Made by a program: the position numbers and the translations under genes
From: an uncultured Halomicronema sp.
GTDB lineage: Bacteria; Cyanobacteriota; Cyanobacteriia; Phormidesmidales; Phormidesmidaceae
Length of the DNA: 9,850 bases
Direction of reading: 5' to 3'
Assembly: GCA_937897665.1 (NCBI GenBank)
Contig: CALCPB010000148.1
Location: 1-9,850, forward strand
The notes under the pieces: generated by a model
What the model saw: the letters and a program-made list of their open reading frames with translations, nothing else
Told to the model about the DNA's origin: nothing
The model's database searches: none
Shown: one piece after another, positions 1-5,990 of the stretch
Layout of the letters: every line of letters begins with the position of its first letter
Numbering within the stretch: position 1 is the stretch's first letter

Positions 1-12
1 AAGGATGGGCAC

Positions 13-1398
13 TCATAACTTAGGAGAAAGCCGCTTGGGTTTGCTGCTGTAATAACTGGCCACCAAGGCCAACAACAGCCACCAAAGCGTACTGACCTGG
101 GGCCGATACCAGATCGTATCGACCAAGCCATGCACCAACATCCCAGCCATGGTGGCCAGGGCCGCGATCAGCCAGTAGGCTTGCACCGACTGCACTTCTC
201 GCAACCGCTGCAGCAGGCGCCAACCCTGGCCCAAGGTCACTGACAGTAACCAAAGGAACACCGTGAGCCCGATCAGTCCGGCTTCGACGGCAATTTCTAG
301 AAAGACCGAATAGGCGCTCAGAGCAGTGTAGTTGGGCTTTTGATAGAGGGGATAGATTTGGTTGAAGGCGTCGTTGCCGGGGCCAATGCCCAACACGGGG
401 CGCGCCTTGATCATGTCCACTACCGCCAGCCACACGTTGATGCGAAAGTTGTTACTGCTGTCATCTCGGCCTGCAAAGATGCTCATGACGCGATCGCGCA
501 GCGGTGCCAGCGCCGCCACCGACAGCACCAAAAAAGCTGCCGAGCCGCCTAACAGCAGTGGGATGGCCCACCGCCGCCAAAAATCATTAAAGCGAATGCT
601 CCAAAACTGCACTAGCAAGACGGCCAGCGTAAACCCACCGGCCACAAAGCCTAACCACCCGCCCCGGCTAAACGTCAGCACCAAACAGGCCGTATTCACC
701 AGCAGCGACAGGGCCGCTAATACTTTGGGAGTCCACCGCGGCCAGGCAAATACCGCGGCCCCACTCAACATCACCGCCGGAATCAAATAGCCCGCCAGCA
801 AGTTCGGATTGCCCAAATAGCTATACACGCGAGTCGTGCCCGCCAGGTTAGAGGACGGGTCCACCCAGGTCGCTAAGGCATCTGCACCAAAAAACCACTG
901 CCGCAGGCCAAACACCGAAACGACCAAAGCGGTGAGCAGATACACCGTAATCAAACTCGTGCGCAAGGGAGGCCGCCGCAGCACTCGCGCCAGCAATAAA
1001 AACAGTAAGACGTTGAGCGTTAGCTTGATCAACCCGGCGATCGCGGCCCCCCGCACGGGTGACACCGCTGTCGCCAGCAGCATCACCCCCCAATAGCTGA
1101 TGACCATGAGATGAACTGGAGTCAACCCTTCCCCCGCCTCATCAGATACCGTCAGCAGCAGCCAAAAGGCGCTACAGGCCAACAGCAAGATGCCAATCAA
1201 CGTGGTTGAGACATAGGGCGCTAAGGCGAATAGAATCGCGGCCACGCCCAGGGCGATCGCATCACCCCACTGCAGCAGCCAGCTGCCTTGTCGCCACGAG
1301 CGCGCAAAGGCTAACAGCCGGTGCAGGAGGCTAACCTCGCGCCACTGGTGCAACGCAAAGCGATTGAGGGTCAGGGTTTGCCAAGCATTACTCAACAT
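13..1398 (-). CDS. ictB: IctB-family polytopic membrane protein (Wzy_C / O-antigen ligase-like)
   Basis: This 461-residue inner-membrane protein consists mostly of hydrophobic segments, roughly ten to twelve, beginning near residues 45-63 and 66-84 and ending near 408-447. Family-like motifs are GNPNLLAGYL (196-205), FSRGGWLGF (243-251), GIGPGNDAF (337-345) in the long external loop, and HGLVDTIWYRPQV (423-435). These match the cyanobacterial IctB group, which has about the same length and carries a Wzy_C/O-antigen-ligase domain. IctB was first proposed to take part in inorganic carbon accumulation, but direct bicarbonate transport by it is disputed, so the substrate is left open; a glycan-ligase or polymerase-like role is equally compatible with the fold. 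The ATG start has no clear Shine-Dalgarno. The gene lies 79 bases after the HD-domain gene on the same strand, with no terminator seen between them, so co-transcription is possible. Confidence 0.88.
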   Translation of the reverse strand: MLSNAWQTLTLNRFALHQWREVSLLHRLLAFARSWRQGSWLLQWGDAIALGVAAILFALAPYVSTTLIGILLLACSAFWLLLTVSDEAGEGLTPVHLMVISYWGVMLLATAVSPVRGAAIAGLIKLTLNVLLFLLLARVLRRPPLRTSLITVYLLTALVVSVFGLRQWFFGADALATWVDPSSNLAGTTRVYSYLGNPNLLAGYLIPAVMLSGAAVFAWPRWTPKVLAALSLLVNTACLVLTFSRGGWLGFVAGGFTLAVLLVQFWSIRFNDFWRRWAIPLLLGGSAAFLVLSVAALAPLRDRVMSIFAGRDDSSNNFRINVWLAVVDMIKARPVLGIGPGNDAFNQIYPLYQKPNYTALSAYSVFLEIAVEAGLIGLTVFLWLLSVTLGQGWRLLQRLREVQSVQAYWLIAALATMAGMLVHGLVDTIWYRPQVSTLWWLLLALVASYYSSKPKRLSPKL

Positions 1399-1477
1399 AG
1401 TCCAGGGTGCTGTCCCAGCATTACTAGGGTTTATTCTGCACTATTCCTGCCTTTTCGCGAGTCTTCTGATCGGAATC

Positions 1478-2380
1478 TCAGCTAAAGGTAAACCCCGCCT
1501 CCTGCCAAGACAGCAGCGCCGACTCGTCCGGCAAGTCCTGCAGGTCAGTATGGGTCACGGCACAGCGGGGTTGGCCCAGTTCCGCCAGGCAGAGATTGGT
1601 GTACAGGCGAGCAATCACCTGTCGGCCCTCTTCTGTGGCCGCGAGATACCGCATACTGTCTTTGACATAGGGATAAACGACCTGCCAAAAGAAATAGGGA
1701 TATGCGGTCTGCAAATCCTTCGGGGTCGCATAGCCCAGCACCCGATTCATCCCTACTTCTTCAAACTCTTGAAACAGCGCGGGCAGCTTCTGCAGATAGA
1801 ACGGATCACTAAGTTGCCCCAACAAATCGGCGGCTCGGCATAGCCCGCCGGAGCTCAGTTTGTCTTGATAAGCTGCCCCGTGGGGAATGGGAAATCGCGT
1901 CATTTCGATCGCCGTTTGTAAGCTTTTAGGATCGATTTGCGGCGGCAAAGCCAAGGTTGCCACATAGGCTTTGCTCCGATCAACATGACAATCTTGCAGC
2001 GCTGCACCGGTGGCCGTTGGCGGAATTTTGACCCAGCCACTGCGACCATCAAAATAACAGTAGCGATCGCAATTATCTCGCCCTAGAATGCCTTTAACAT
2101 AGCCAATATCATGGCAGAACAGCGACAGCATAAACTGCAGCCAATCAATCGGTGAAACCGTACCTTCATGATGCTGCTTACCAGCTAAAATCGCTTGCCC
2201 CACCTTGATGACCTGCCAGCTGTGGTCGAGGGTATGGTAAGGGGCGTCACCTTTCACAATGGCCTCCATTACTGGATTGACCAGCTCCATCAGCACATGA
2301 TCGTAGCGGGGGCCAAACGGGCCAAATAAGGTCTGGTAACGATCGCTCAGCCAAACCAATTTAGCGTCAAAGTTGAGCAT
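1478..2380 (-). CDS. HD-domain metalloprotein (Npun_R2479-type)
   Basis: This 300-residue soluble protein has the HD-superfamily metal site: YHTLDHSWQV with H49 and H53, FCHDIGY with the paired H90-D91, H132 in a following loop, and D185 in CRAADLLGQL as the likely last ligand. Known HD proteins with such ligands are metal-dependent phosphohydrolases acting on nucleotides or cyclic nucleotides, but the substrate of this group is not known to me. The overall pattern, including IEMTRFPIP before the final Asp and a Tyr/Phe-rich C-terminal helix region (227-262), resembles the conserved cyanobacterial family named after Npun_R2479. The ATG start has no obvious Shine-Dalgarno. The gene sits between the J-domain gene and ictB, all on one strand; a functional link to them is not shown by the sequence. 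Confidence 0.8.
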   Translation of the reverse strand: MLNFDAKLVWLSDRYQTLFGPFGPRYDHVLMELVNPVMEAIVKGDAPYHTLDHSWQVIKVGQAILAGKQHHEGTVSPIDWLQFMLSLFCHDIGYVKGILGRDNCDRYCYFDGRSGWVKIPPTATGAALQDCHVDRSKAYVATLALPPQIDPKSLQTAIEMTRFPIPHGAAYQDKLSSGGLCRAADLLGQLSDPFYLQKLPALFQEFEEVGMNRVLGYATPKDLQTAYPYFFWQVVYPYVKDSMRYLAATEEGRQVIARLYTNLCLAELGQPRCAVTHTDLQDLPDESALLSWQEAGFTFS

Positions 2381-2462
2381 ATCTTTTAATCTCTAGGGGG
2401 TCGATGTTGTAAAAACAAAGACTCTAGCTAGCCGATTACGGAGAGAGAACAAATTTTTTCGG

Positions 2463-2488
2463 GCCTGGCTACCTCAATCAGCCTAGGC
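2463..2488. repeat. Bulged inverted repeat upstream of the HD gene
   Basis: GCCTGGCT (2463-2470) can pair with AGCCTAGGC (2480-2488) with a single bulged base around a 9-base loop. Neither strand has a proper U-tract after it, so it does not look like a terminator. It could be leader structure for the HD gene or chance. Confidence 0.25.
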
Positions 2489-2564
2489 ATTCAATCAGTT
2501 TATGGACGGTTTTTGAGGGAAATCCAAAACGAACTATTAGAACAGGGATAGTTATGGAAATGTC

Positions 2565-2593
2565 TTGGATGTGTTTAATCTAACCAATAAAAT
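2565..2593 (+). promoter_or_regulatory. Candidate rightward sigma70-type promoter
   Basis: TTGGAT (2565-2570) and TAAAAT (2588-2593) are separated by exactly 17 bases. The -10 differs from TATAAT at one position; the -35 matches TTGACA only in TTG. It points away from the HD gene, toward the small reading frame at 2656-2796. It is a sequence match only, and such pairs occur by chance in AT-rich gaps. Confidence 0.3.
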
Positions 2594-2640
2594 TTTGGGG
2601 AGACAGATATGAATCAGCTTTCCCTGTGATTTAAATCAAA

Positions 2641-2671
2641 CAAAAGGAGAATTCTTTGCGGAAACTTCTCC
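2641..2671 (-). terminator. Candidate intrinsic terminator of the J-domain gene
   Basis: Read leftward, GGAGAA (2671-2666) pairs with TTCTCC (2651-2646), and an inner TTT/AAA pairing closes around CCGC. TTTTGTTTG follows directly. The stem is short and AU-rich, so termination would be moderate at best. It lies about 150 bases past the J-domain stop codon and before the HD gene, a sensible place to separate the two transcripts. Confidence 0.35.
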
Positions 2672-2796
2672 CGACAATCGGTAGAAACTTTGAAAAACGA
2701 AAAAACAGCGATCACACCATCGCCAAAATCGACCCAACAAATGCTGACCTTACCCGCCTAAGCGACCAAACCAGCCTTGCACTTCTTCCTAAGTGA
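2656..2796 (+). CDS. Possible 46-residue small protein, unrecognised
   Basis: A TTG start is preceded by AAAGGAG (2643-2649) at 6 bases spacing, and the frame runs 46 codons to TGA. The product would begin MRKLLPTIGRNF and end SLALLPK; it is basic at the N-terminus, with no membrane segment, cysteine pair or domain I recognise. A promoter-like pair lies about 65 bases upstream. Against it, the Shine-Dalgarno lies in one arm of the hairpin at 2646-2671 and the start codon lies in its loop, and that hairpin is explained at least as well as a leftward terminator. Frames of this length arise by chance. Kept as a low-confidence candidate. Confidence 0.22.
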   Translation: MRKLLPTIGRNFEKRKNSDHTIAKIDPTNADLTRLSDQTSLALLPK

Positions 2797-2819
2797 ACAA
2801 GATATCGTTGCTCAGGGAG

Positions 2820-3536
2820 TTAAGAAGAGGTCGAAGATGCCGCTCGGCTCTGCATCACGGCATGTTCCATCCGTTTAAAGTCGCGATTAACTTCTTGCCA
2901 CAGCATCTTGTTGTGTGGGTCGAGGCGCAGCGCCTTTTTCAGAGCGCGGCGGGCTTTTTCGTAATGGCCATGGCGGATCAAATAGCGGCCCCAGCGTTGA
3001 TAGGCGATCGCCTGCCACTGTCTGACTTCGAGGTCATCGGTTAGACGCTGCGCCAGGCCATCAACCAGCGCGATTGCCCGCGGAAAGCGCTGCGCTTGAA
3101 ATAGCAGCTGCAGTTGATTGAACCCTCTCTGCTTGAGGGTCTGATCTTCCGGAGAGAGGTCGGGGTTGACTTGCACCGTCACACGGCTCGCCGCTGGGCG
3201 AGTGACCGTAACTTTGGGGCGTGTCGAGACGGTTGAGGTGGCCGTGGCGGTGCTCTCGGCAGCCGCGACGGGCGTCGGCATGGCGGCCGAGAGTGCCTGA
3301 TAGGCCTGGGTAATGCGGATGAATTTGTCTTCGGCTTCGCGATCGCCAGGATTCATATCAGGATGATAGCGGCGAGCCAATCGCCGATAAGACGCCTTAA
3401 CTTCCTCAAAGCTGGCATTAGAGCGCAATCCCAATACCCTGAGTTCATCCACCAGTTGCTTACGCACCTTGTCTACCGCCTCCCATGACTCACGCGGTTT
3501 GGAACCCCCACCCCCCAAAACGCCAGGTAGAAGCAA
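2820..3536 (-). CDS. J-domain (DnaJ-like) protein with C-terminal TPR-like region
   Basis: A J domain at about residues 30-84 carries the HPD motif at 58-60 ([11 protein letters not shown]) in the normal helix II-loop-helix III setting ([13 protein letters not shown], then [15 protein letters not shown]). This is the surface by which J proteins stimulate the ATPase of DnaK-type Hsp70s. A low-complexity Ala/Thr/Val linker (87-125) leads to an alpha-helical region; residues 173-208 ([12 protein letters not shown], then KALRLDPHN) look like a TPR, a likely client or partner binding surface. The Gly/Phe segment and zinc fingers of classical DnaJ are missing, so it is a class C type J protein. The start is uncertain. 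The longest frame begins at a TTG with no Shine-Dalgarno and encodes a Gly run from a G-rich homopolymer. A GTG at 3465-3467 with GGGAGG 11 bases upstream, just before the J domain, would give 215 residues. Confidence 0.8.
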   Translation of the reverse strand: MLLPGVLGGGGSKPRESWEAVDKVRKQLVDELRVLGLRSNASFEEVKASYRRLARRYHPDMNPGDREAEDKFIRITQAYQALSAAMPTPVAAAESTATATSTVSTRPKVTVTRPAASRVTVQVNPDLSPEDQTLKQRGFNQLQLLFQAQRFPRAIALVDGLAQRLTDDLEVRQWQAIAYQRWGRYLIRHGHYEKARRALKKALRLDPHNKMLWQEVNRDFKRMEHAVMQSRAASSTSS

Positions 3537-3584
3537 ACCGCTAACTAAGAATGAATGGTGTAAGTCTATCTTTTAATTTCAAAA

Positions 3585-3625
3585 ATGGTGCGATCGCGCC
3601 GCTAAATCTTGCGTCTGCGCACCAT
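3585..3625. repeat. Inverted repeat ATGGTGCG / CGCACCAT
   Basis: ATGGTGCG (3585-3592) and CGCACCAT (3618-3625) form an 8-base-pair stem around a 25-base loop, and a HIP1 site (3590-3597) overlaps the left arm. It lies upstream of the J-domain gene on its transcribed side. It could be 5'-leader structure or an operator; no U-tract follows, so it is not a terminator. Confidence 0.3.
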
Positions 3626-3665
3626 CATCGACTCCTTCACCTACCACCACTAGCTTTCTTTCCGT

Positions 3666-3699
3666 AAAAAAGACCTAAAGTCAATAGACTTTAGGTCTT
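3666..3699 (-). terminator. Strong intrinsic terminator of the clp operon
   Basis: A perfect 13-base-pair stem (arms 3670-3682 and 3687-3699, core AGACCTAAAGTC) closes a 4-base loop. On the minus strand it is followed at once by six T residues (3671-3666). It lies about 140 bases past the clpP3 stop codon and separates the Clp cluster from the J-domain gene. Confidence 0.85.
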
Positions 3700-3731
3700 G
3701 ATGTAAATATTCAAGATTGTCGGTCAAACAA

Positions 3732-3835
3732 GTTCCCTAAGCTAGAAGCCCAGAGGCAAGCGTAGGACGACTTCCGCCTTTAGGCTTCCTCGCTTCGCGT
3801 CCCCTCCGTGTCAACGGCAATTAGCCAGAGGGAAC
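3732..3835. repeat. Structured element bounded by short inverted repeats
   Basis: GTTCCCT (3732-3738) and AGGGAAC (3829-3835) bracket about 100 bases rich in nested pairings. Read leftward, GGGACG can pair with CGTCC around an inner hairpin with stem GCC/GGC and loop TAAA, and GAAGCC/GGCTTC arms occur at 3746-3751 and 3783-3788. GCGAAGC-type words like these are common in interspersed palindromic repeats of cyanobacteria. It directly abuts the clpP3 stop codon, so it forms the 3' untranslated region of the clp mRNA. It may be a small non-autonomous element or an mRNA stability structure; its identity is not established. Confidence 0.4.
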
Positions 3836-3836
3836 C

Positions 3837-4457
3837 CTAGTTCGTGGCGGCTGCCACGGCTTCTTGAGTCCGTTCTTCAATCACCCGGTCAATCAAGCCA
3901 TATTCCATTGCCGCTTGAGCCGACATGAAATTATCGCGATCGGTATCGCGCTCAATCTCTTCCAGAGTTTTGCCCGTGTGCTTAGCCAACATCTGATTCA
4001 GTGTGTGTTTGATCCGCACCACCTCTTTCGCCTCAATTTCAATGTCGGTGGCCTGCCCGCGCGCGCCCCCCAGAGGCTGGTGAATCATGATGCGGGCATG
4101 GGGCAGCGCTAGCCGCTTACCCGGTGACCCCGCCGCGAGCAAAAAGGCGCCCATAGAAGCTGCCAAGCCCACACAAATGGTGATCACCTCAGACTTGATA
4201 TGCTGAATGGTGTCGTAAATCGCCATGCCCGCCGTCACCGAGCCGCCGGGGGAATTGATGTAGAGATAAATTGGCTTGCTATTGTCATCAGAATCGAGAT
4301 AGAGCAGGTAGGCCACGATCGCATTTGCGATATTGTCATTCACCTCTTCTGACAAAAAGATGATGCGCTCCCGAAATAGCCGTTCGTAAATGCTGATCCA
4401 TTGCTCATAGGGACTCCCCGGCATGCGGTAAGCAACGCTTGGAACACCAATAGGCAT
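3837..4457 (-). CDS. clpP3: ATP-dependent Clp protease proteolytic subunit (ClpP3-like, catalytic)
   Basis: This 206-residue serine peptidase subunit has the complete triad: S101 in [12 protein letters not shown]126 in MIHQPLGG and D175 in RDTDRDNF, with the spacing of E. coli ClpP. The oxyanion-loop motif [17 protein letters not shown] (68-83) is intact. The N-terminus ([11 protein letters not shown]) is that of cyanobacterial ClpP3 rather than of ClpP2 from clpP2-clpX, and no long propeptide is present. In cyanobacteria ClpP3 assembles with ClpR into the mixed core that works with ClpC for essential cytosolic proteolysis. The ATG has an excellent Shine-Dalgarno (4465-4471, 7 bases spacing), suggesting strong translation. 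The gene lies last in a three-gene cluster, 75 bases after the second gene, and ahead of a strong terminator. Confidence 0.93.
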   Translation of the reverse strand: MPIGVPSVAYRMPGSPYEQWISIYERLFRERIIFLSEEVNDNIANAIVAYLLYLDSDDNSKPIYLYINSPGGSVTAGMAIYDTIQHIKSEVITICVGLAASMGAFLLAAGSPGKRLALPHARIMIHQPLGGARGQATDIEIEAKEVVRIKHTLNQMLAKHTGKTLEEIERDTDRDNFMSAQAAMEYGLIDRVIEERTQEAVAAATN

Positions 4458-4464
4458 GATAAAA

Positions 4465-4471
4465 CTCTCCT
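4465..4471 (-). promoter_or_regulatory. Shine-Dalgarno of clpP3
   Basis: AGGAGAG on the minus strand, 7 bases before the ATG at 4457. It fixes the start and is much stronger than the sites of the two upstream clp genes, which could raise the catalytic subunit relative to the inactive ones. Confidence 0.75.
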
Positions 4472-4532
4472 GAAAGACGTGACTTGAAGTAAAAGAACTT
4501 GGAAACTGACGCGATCAGCAGACAATAGCGGT

Positions 4533-5168
4533 TTAATTTGAGTCCAGCACCCGGTCAATGAGCCCATAGGCTTGCGCCTCATGCGGCGTCATATAAAAGG
4601 TGCGATCCATATCCTGAGTCAGCTTTTCGATCGTCTGTCCCGTATTGCGAGACAGCACCTCTAAAATGAGCTGACGTTTGGCCAGCACCTCTTCCGCATT
4701 GACTTGAATATCCGTCGCCTGTCCCTGAGTGGCCACCTTGGGCTGCACCAGGGTAATCATGGCGTTGGGTAAGCTCACCCGTTTGCCCGGAGCTCCCGAC
4801 GACAGCAACACCGTCGCCACCCCAATCGACTGCCCCATGCAAATCGTCGTGATCTCCGATTTGATATGCTGCATCGTATCTAAAATCGCTAGCGCCGCCG
4901 TAATGCCCGACATGCCCGAGAAAGCATCCGCCATTCCCGCCGTCACGGGATCGCCCATCGAGTTGATATAGAGATTGATCGGCTTACCCTGATCTTCCGA
5001 ATCAAGGTACAGCAGGGCTGAGATTACTGAGTTCGCCAACCCCATCGTGACAGGCTGATTGAGAAAGATAATGCGTTCCTGACTTAGGCGAGTGTAGATA
5101 TTAATCCACTGCCAGGACTGACCTCCCGGCACCTGATAGGGAACGCGCAAAATTCCATCGACAGACAT
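4533..5168 (-). CDS. Second ClpR-like (triad-less) Clp subunit with insertion
   Basis: This 211-residue ClpP-fold protein aligns end to end with the neighbouring ClpP3 (shared [51 protein letters not shown]) but has lost every catalytic residue. The nucleophile position is G116 (MGQSIGVA), the His position V141 (ITLVQP) and the Asp position T190 (DMDRTFY). The oxyanion loop reads [11 protein letters not shown] instead of [11 protein letters not shown], and a 14-residue insertion (about 81-94, [14 protein letters not shown]) follows it. It is therefore expected to be a structural or regulatory subunit of a mixed Clp ring, not a peptidase. Only 8 bases separate it from clpR upstream, so it is co-transcribed. 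The AAGAG Shine-Dalgarno is modest. It is distinct from the clpR next door; whether it should bear a clpR or clpP name is open. Confidence 0.88.
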   Translation of the reverse strand: MSVDGILRVPYQVPGGQSWQWINIYTRLSQERIIFLNQPVTMGLANSVISALLYLDSEDQGKPINLYINSMGDPVTAGMADAFSGMSGITAALAILDTMQHIKSEITTICMGQSIGVATVLLSSGAPGKRVSLPNAMITLVQPKVATQGQATDIQVNAEEVLAKRQLILEVLSRNTGQTIEKLTQDMDRTFYMTPHEAQAYGLIDRVLDSN

Positions 5169-5176
5169 AGCTACTC

Positions 5177-5911
5177 TTAAGCCATTGCAGGCATTGCTTT
5201 GGGCAGGTCTTTGGTACTCTCTAGCACCCGATCAATCAGGCCATATTCCTTGGCCTGTGCCGGAGTGAGATAGAAGGTGCGATCGGTATCTTTGGCGATT
5301 TTTTCCGCCGGTTGCTGGGTCGTGCGCGACAAAATGTCGAGCATTGCTGCTTTGTTATCCAAGACTTCTTGGGCCCGAATCTGAATATCCGTTGCTTGGC
5401 CGCGGCCCATGCCAATCCGCGGTTGATTGAGCACGATGGTGGCATTGGGGAGACTCGCCCGAAAGCCCGGTGTGCCTGCCGACAAAATCATGGCCGCCGT
5501 ACCCATAGCCTGACCAATACAGATCGTATGCACCGGCGGTTTAACGTAGCCGATGGTGTCGCAGATAGCGAAGGCTTCAGTAGCTTGGCCAATCGCATCG
5601 CCGGTATACCAAGAGGTACCGGTGGAGTTGATGTAGAAGTAAATCGGCTTATCGGGGTCGTCAAACTGTAAGAACAGCAGCTGAGCGATAATCAATTTGG
5701 TGACATCGACACCCAGTTGGCGCTTGTACTCATCTGCCGAGACTAGCGGTAGCCCTAAGTAGATGATGCGTTCCTTCAAAAGCAACGACGGCAAATCAGG
5801 GGGAGGAGTGCGATAGTAAGCACCACCGCCACCGCCATAGGGAGCTTGCACAGCACGAATTGTTGAACTCATAAACGAATGTAATAACTTAGGCTTCGCA
5901 GTTCCTAACAT
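5177..5911 (-). CDS. clpR: ClpR, non-catalytic Clp protease subunit
   Basis: This ClpP-fold protein has the cyanobacterial ClpR signature [15 protein letters not shown] (35-49), [15 protein letters not shown] (94-108) and [17 protein letters not shown] (130-146). The catalytic positions are replaced by G137, N162 (VLNQP) and T212 (DTDRTFY), as known for ClpR, which joins ClpP3 in one heteromeric ring and is thought to shape or modulate it. The longest frame starts at 5911 and gives 244 residues. I think the true start is the ATG at 5870-5872 ([13 protein letters not shown], 231 residues), because a promoter-like pair overlaps the upstream ATG and family members begin near the RAVQ.PY sequence; neither ATG has a good Shine-Dalgarno. 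A Gly-run ([10 protein letters not shown]) precedes the conserved domain. It is first in the three-gene clp cluster and divergent from the vWA operon. Confidence 0.9.
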   Translation of the reverse strand: MLGTAKPKLLHSFMSSTIRAVQAPYGGGGGAYYRTPPPDLPSLLLKERIIYLGLPLVSADEYKRQLGVDVTKLIIAQLLFLQFDDPDKPIYFYINSTGTSWYTGDAIGQATEAFAICDTIGYVKPPVHTICIGQAMGTAAMILSAGTPGFRASLPNATIVLNQPRIGMGRGQATDIQIRAQEVLDNKAAMLDILSRTTQQPAEKIAKDTDRTFYLTPAQAKEYGLIDRVLESTKDLPKAMPAMA

Positions 5912-5937
5912 AGTAACGTGTGTGTGAATTCTGTCAG
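5910..5937 (-). promoter_or_regulatory. Candidate promoter of the clp cluster
   Basis: On the minus strand, CTGACA (5937-5932; one mismatch to TTGACA) and TACTAT (5915-5910) are 16 bases apart. Transcription would begin near 5903, downstream of the ATG at 5911 but upstream of the ATG at 5872, giving a leader of about 30 bases. This supports the shorter ClpR start. Confidence 0.45.
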
Positions 5938-5942
5938 GGGGC

Positions 5943-5952
5943 GGGATATCCC
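5943..5952. promoter_or_regulatory. Palindrome GGGATATCCC in the divergent promoter region
   Basis: A perfect 10-base palindrome lies 5 bases upstream of the candidate clp -35 box and 38 bases before the vWA start codon. Its place between two divergent genes suits an operator for both, but no known regulator is assigned and chance cannot be excluded. Confidence 0.3.
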
Positions 5953-5990
5953 TACTTCATTGTCCAGTCAATCGTTTCGGAGTTTGCCCG

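Larger units (their letters stand above)
2381..2819. other. 439-base intergenic region, AT-richer than its flanks
   Basis: This gap lies between the HD gene and the J-domain gene, both leftward, so it should contain the leader of the HD gene. I see no convincing leftward promoter. What can be seen is a bulged inverted repeat (2463-2470 with 2480-2488), a rightward promoter-like pair at 2565-2593, a six-codon ATG frame at 2609-2629 preceded by GGGGAGA, a hairpin at 2646-2671, and a 46-codon TTG-started frame at 2656-2796. No tRNA or other known RNA is recognisable. Confidence 0.6.

Noticed and set aside
362..790. 142-codon plus-strand frame opposite ictB
   Set aside because: It is antisense to a clear membrane protein gene, rich in Lys/Arg/Asn/Pro with no domain, and has no ribosome binding site; a shadow frame.
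1364..1843. 159-codon plus-strand frame opposite the HD gene
   Set aside because: It lies across the 3' end of a conserved gene with clear metal-site motifs; its translation shows no recognisable family.
3666..3699. The 13-base-pair hairpin as a mobile-element end or attachment site
   Set aside because: Its placement after the clp operon and six following T residues on the transcribed strand make an intrinsic terminator the simple explanation.
4340..4582. 80-codon minus-strand frame across the junction of the second and third clp genes
   Set aside because: It is out of frame with both clp genes, overlaps their conserved ends and contains no domain.
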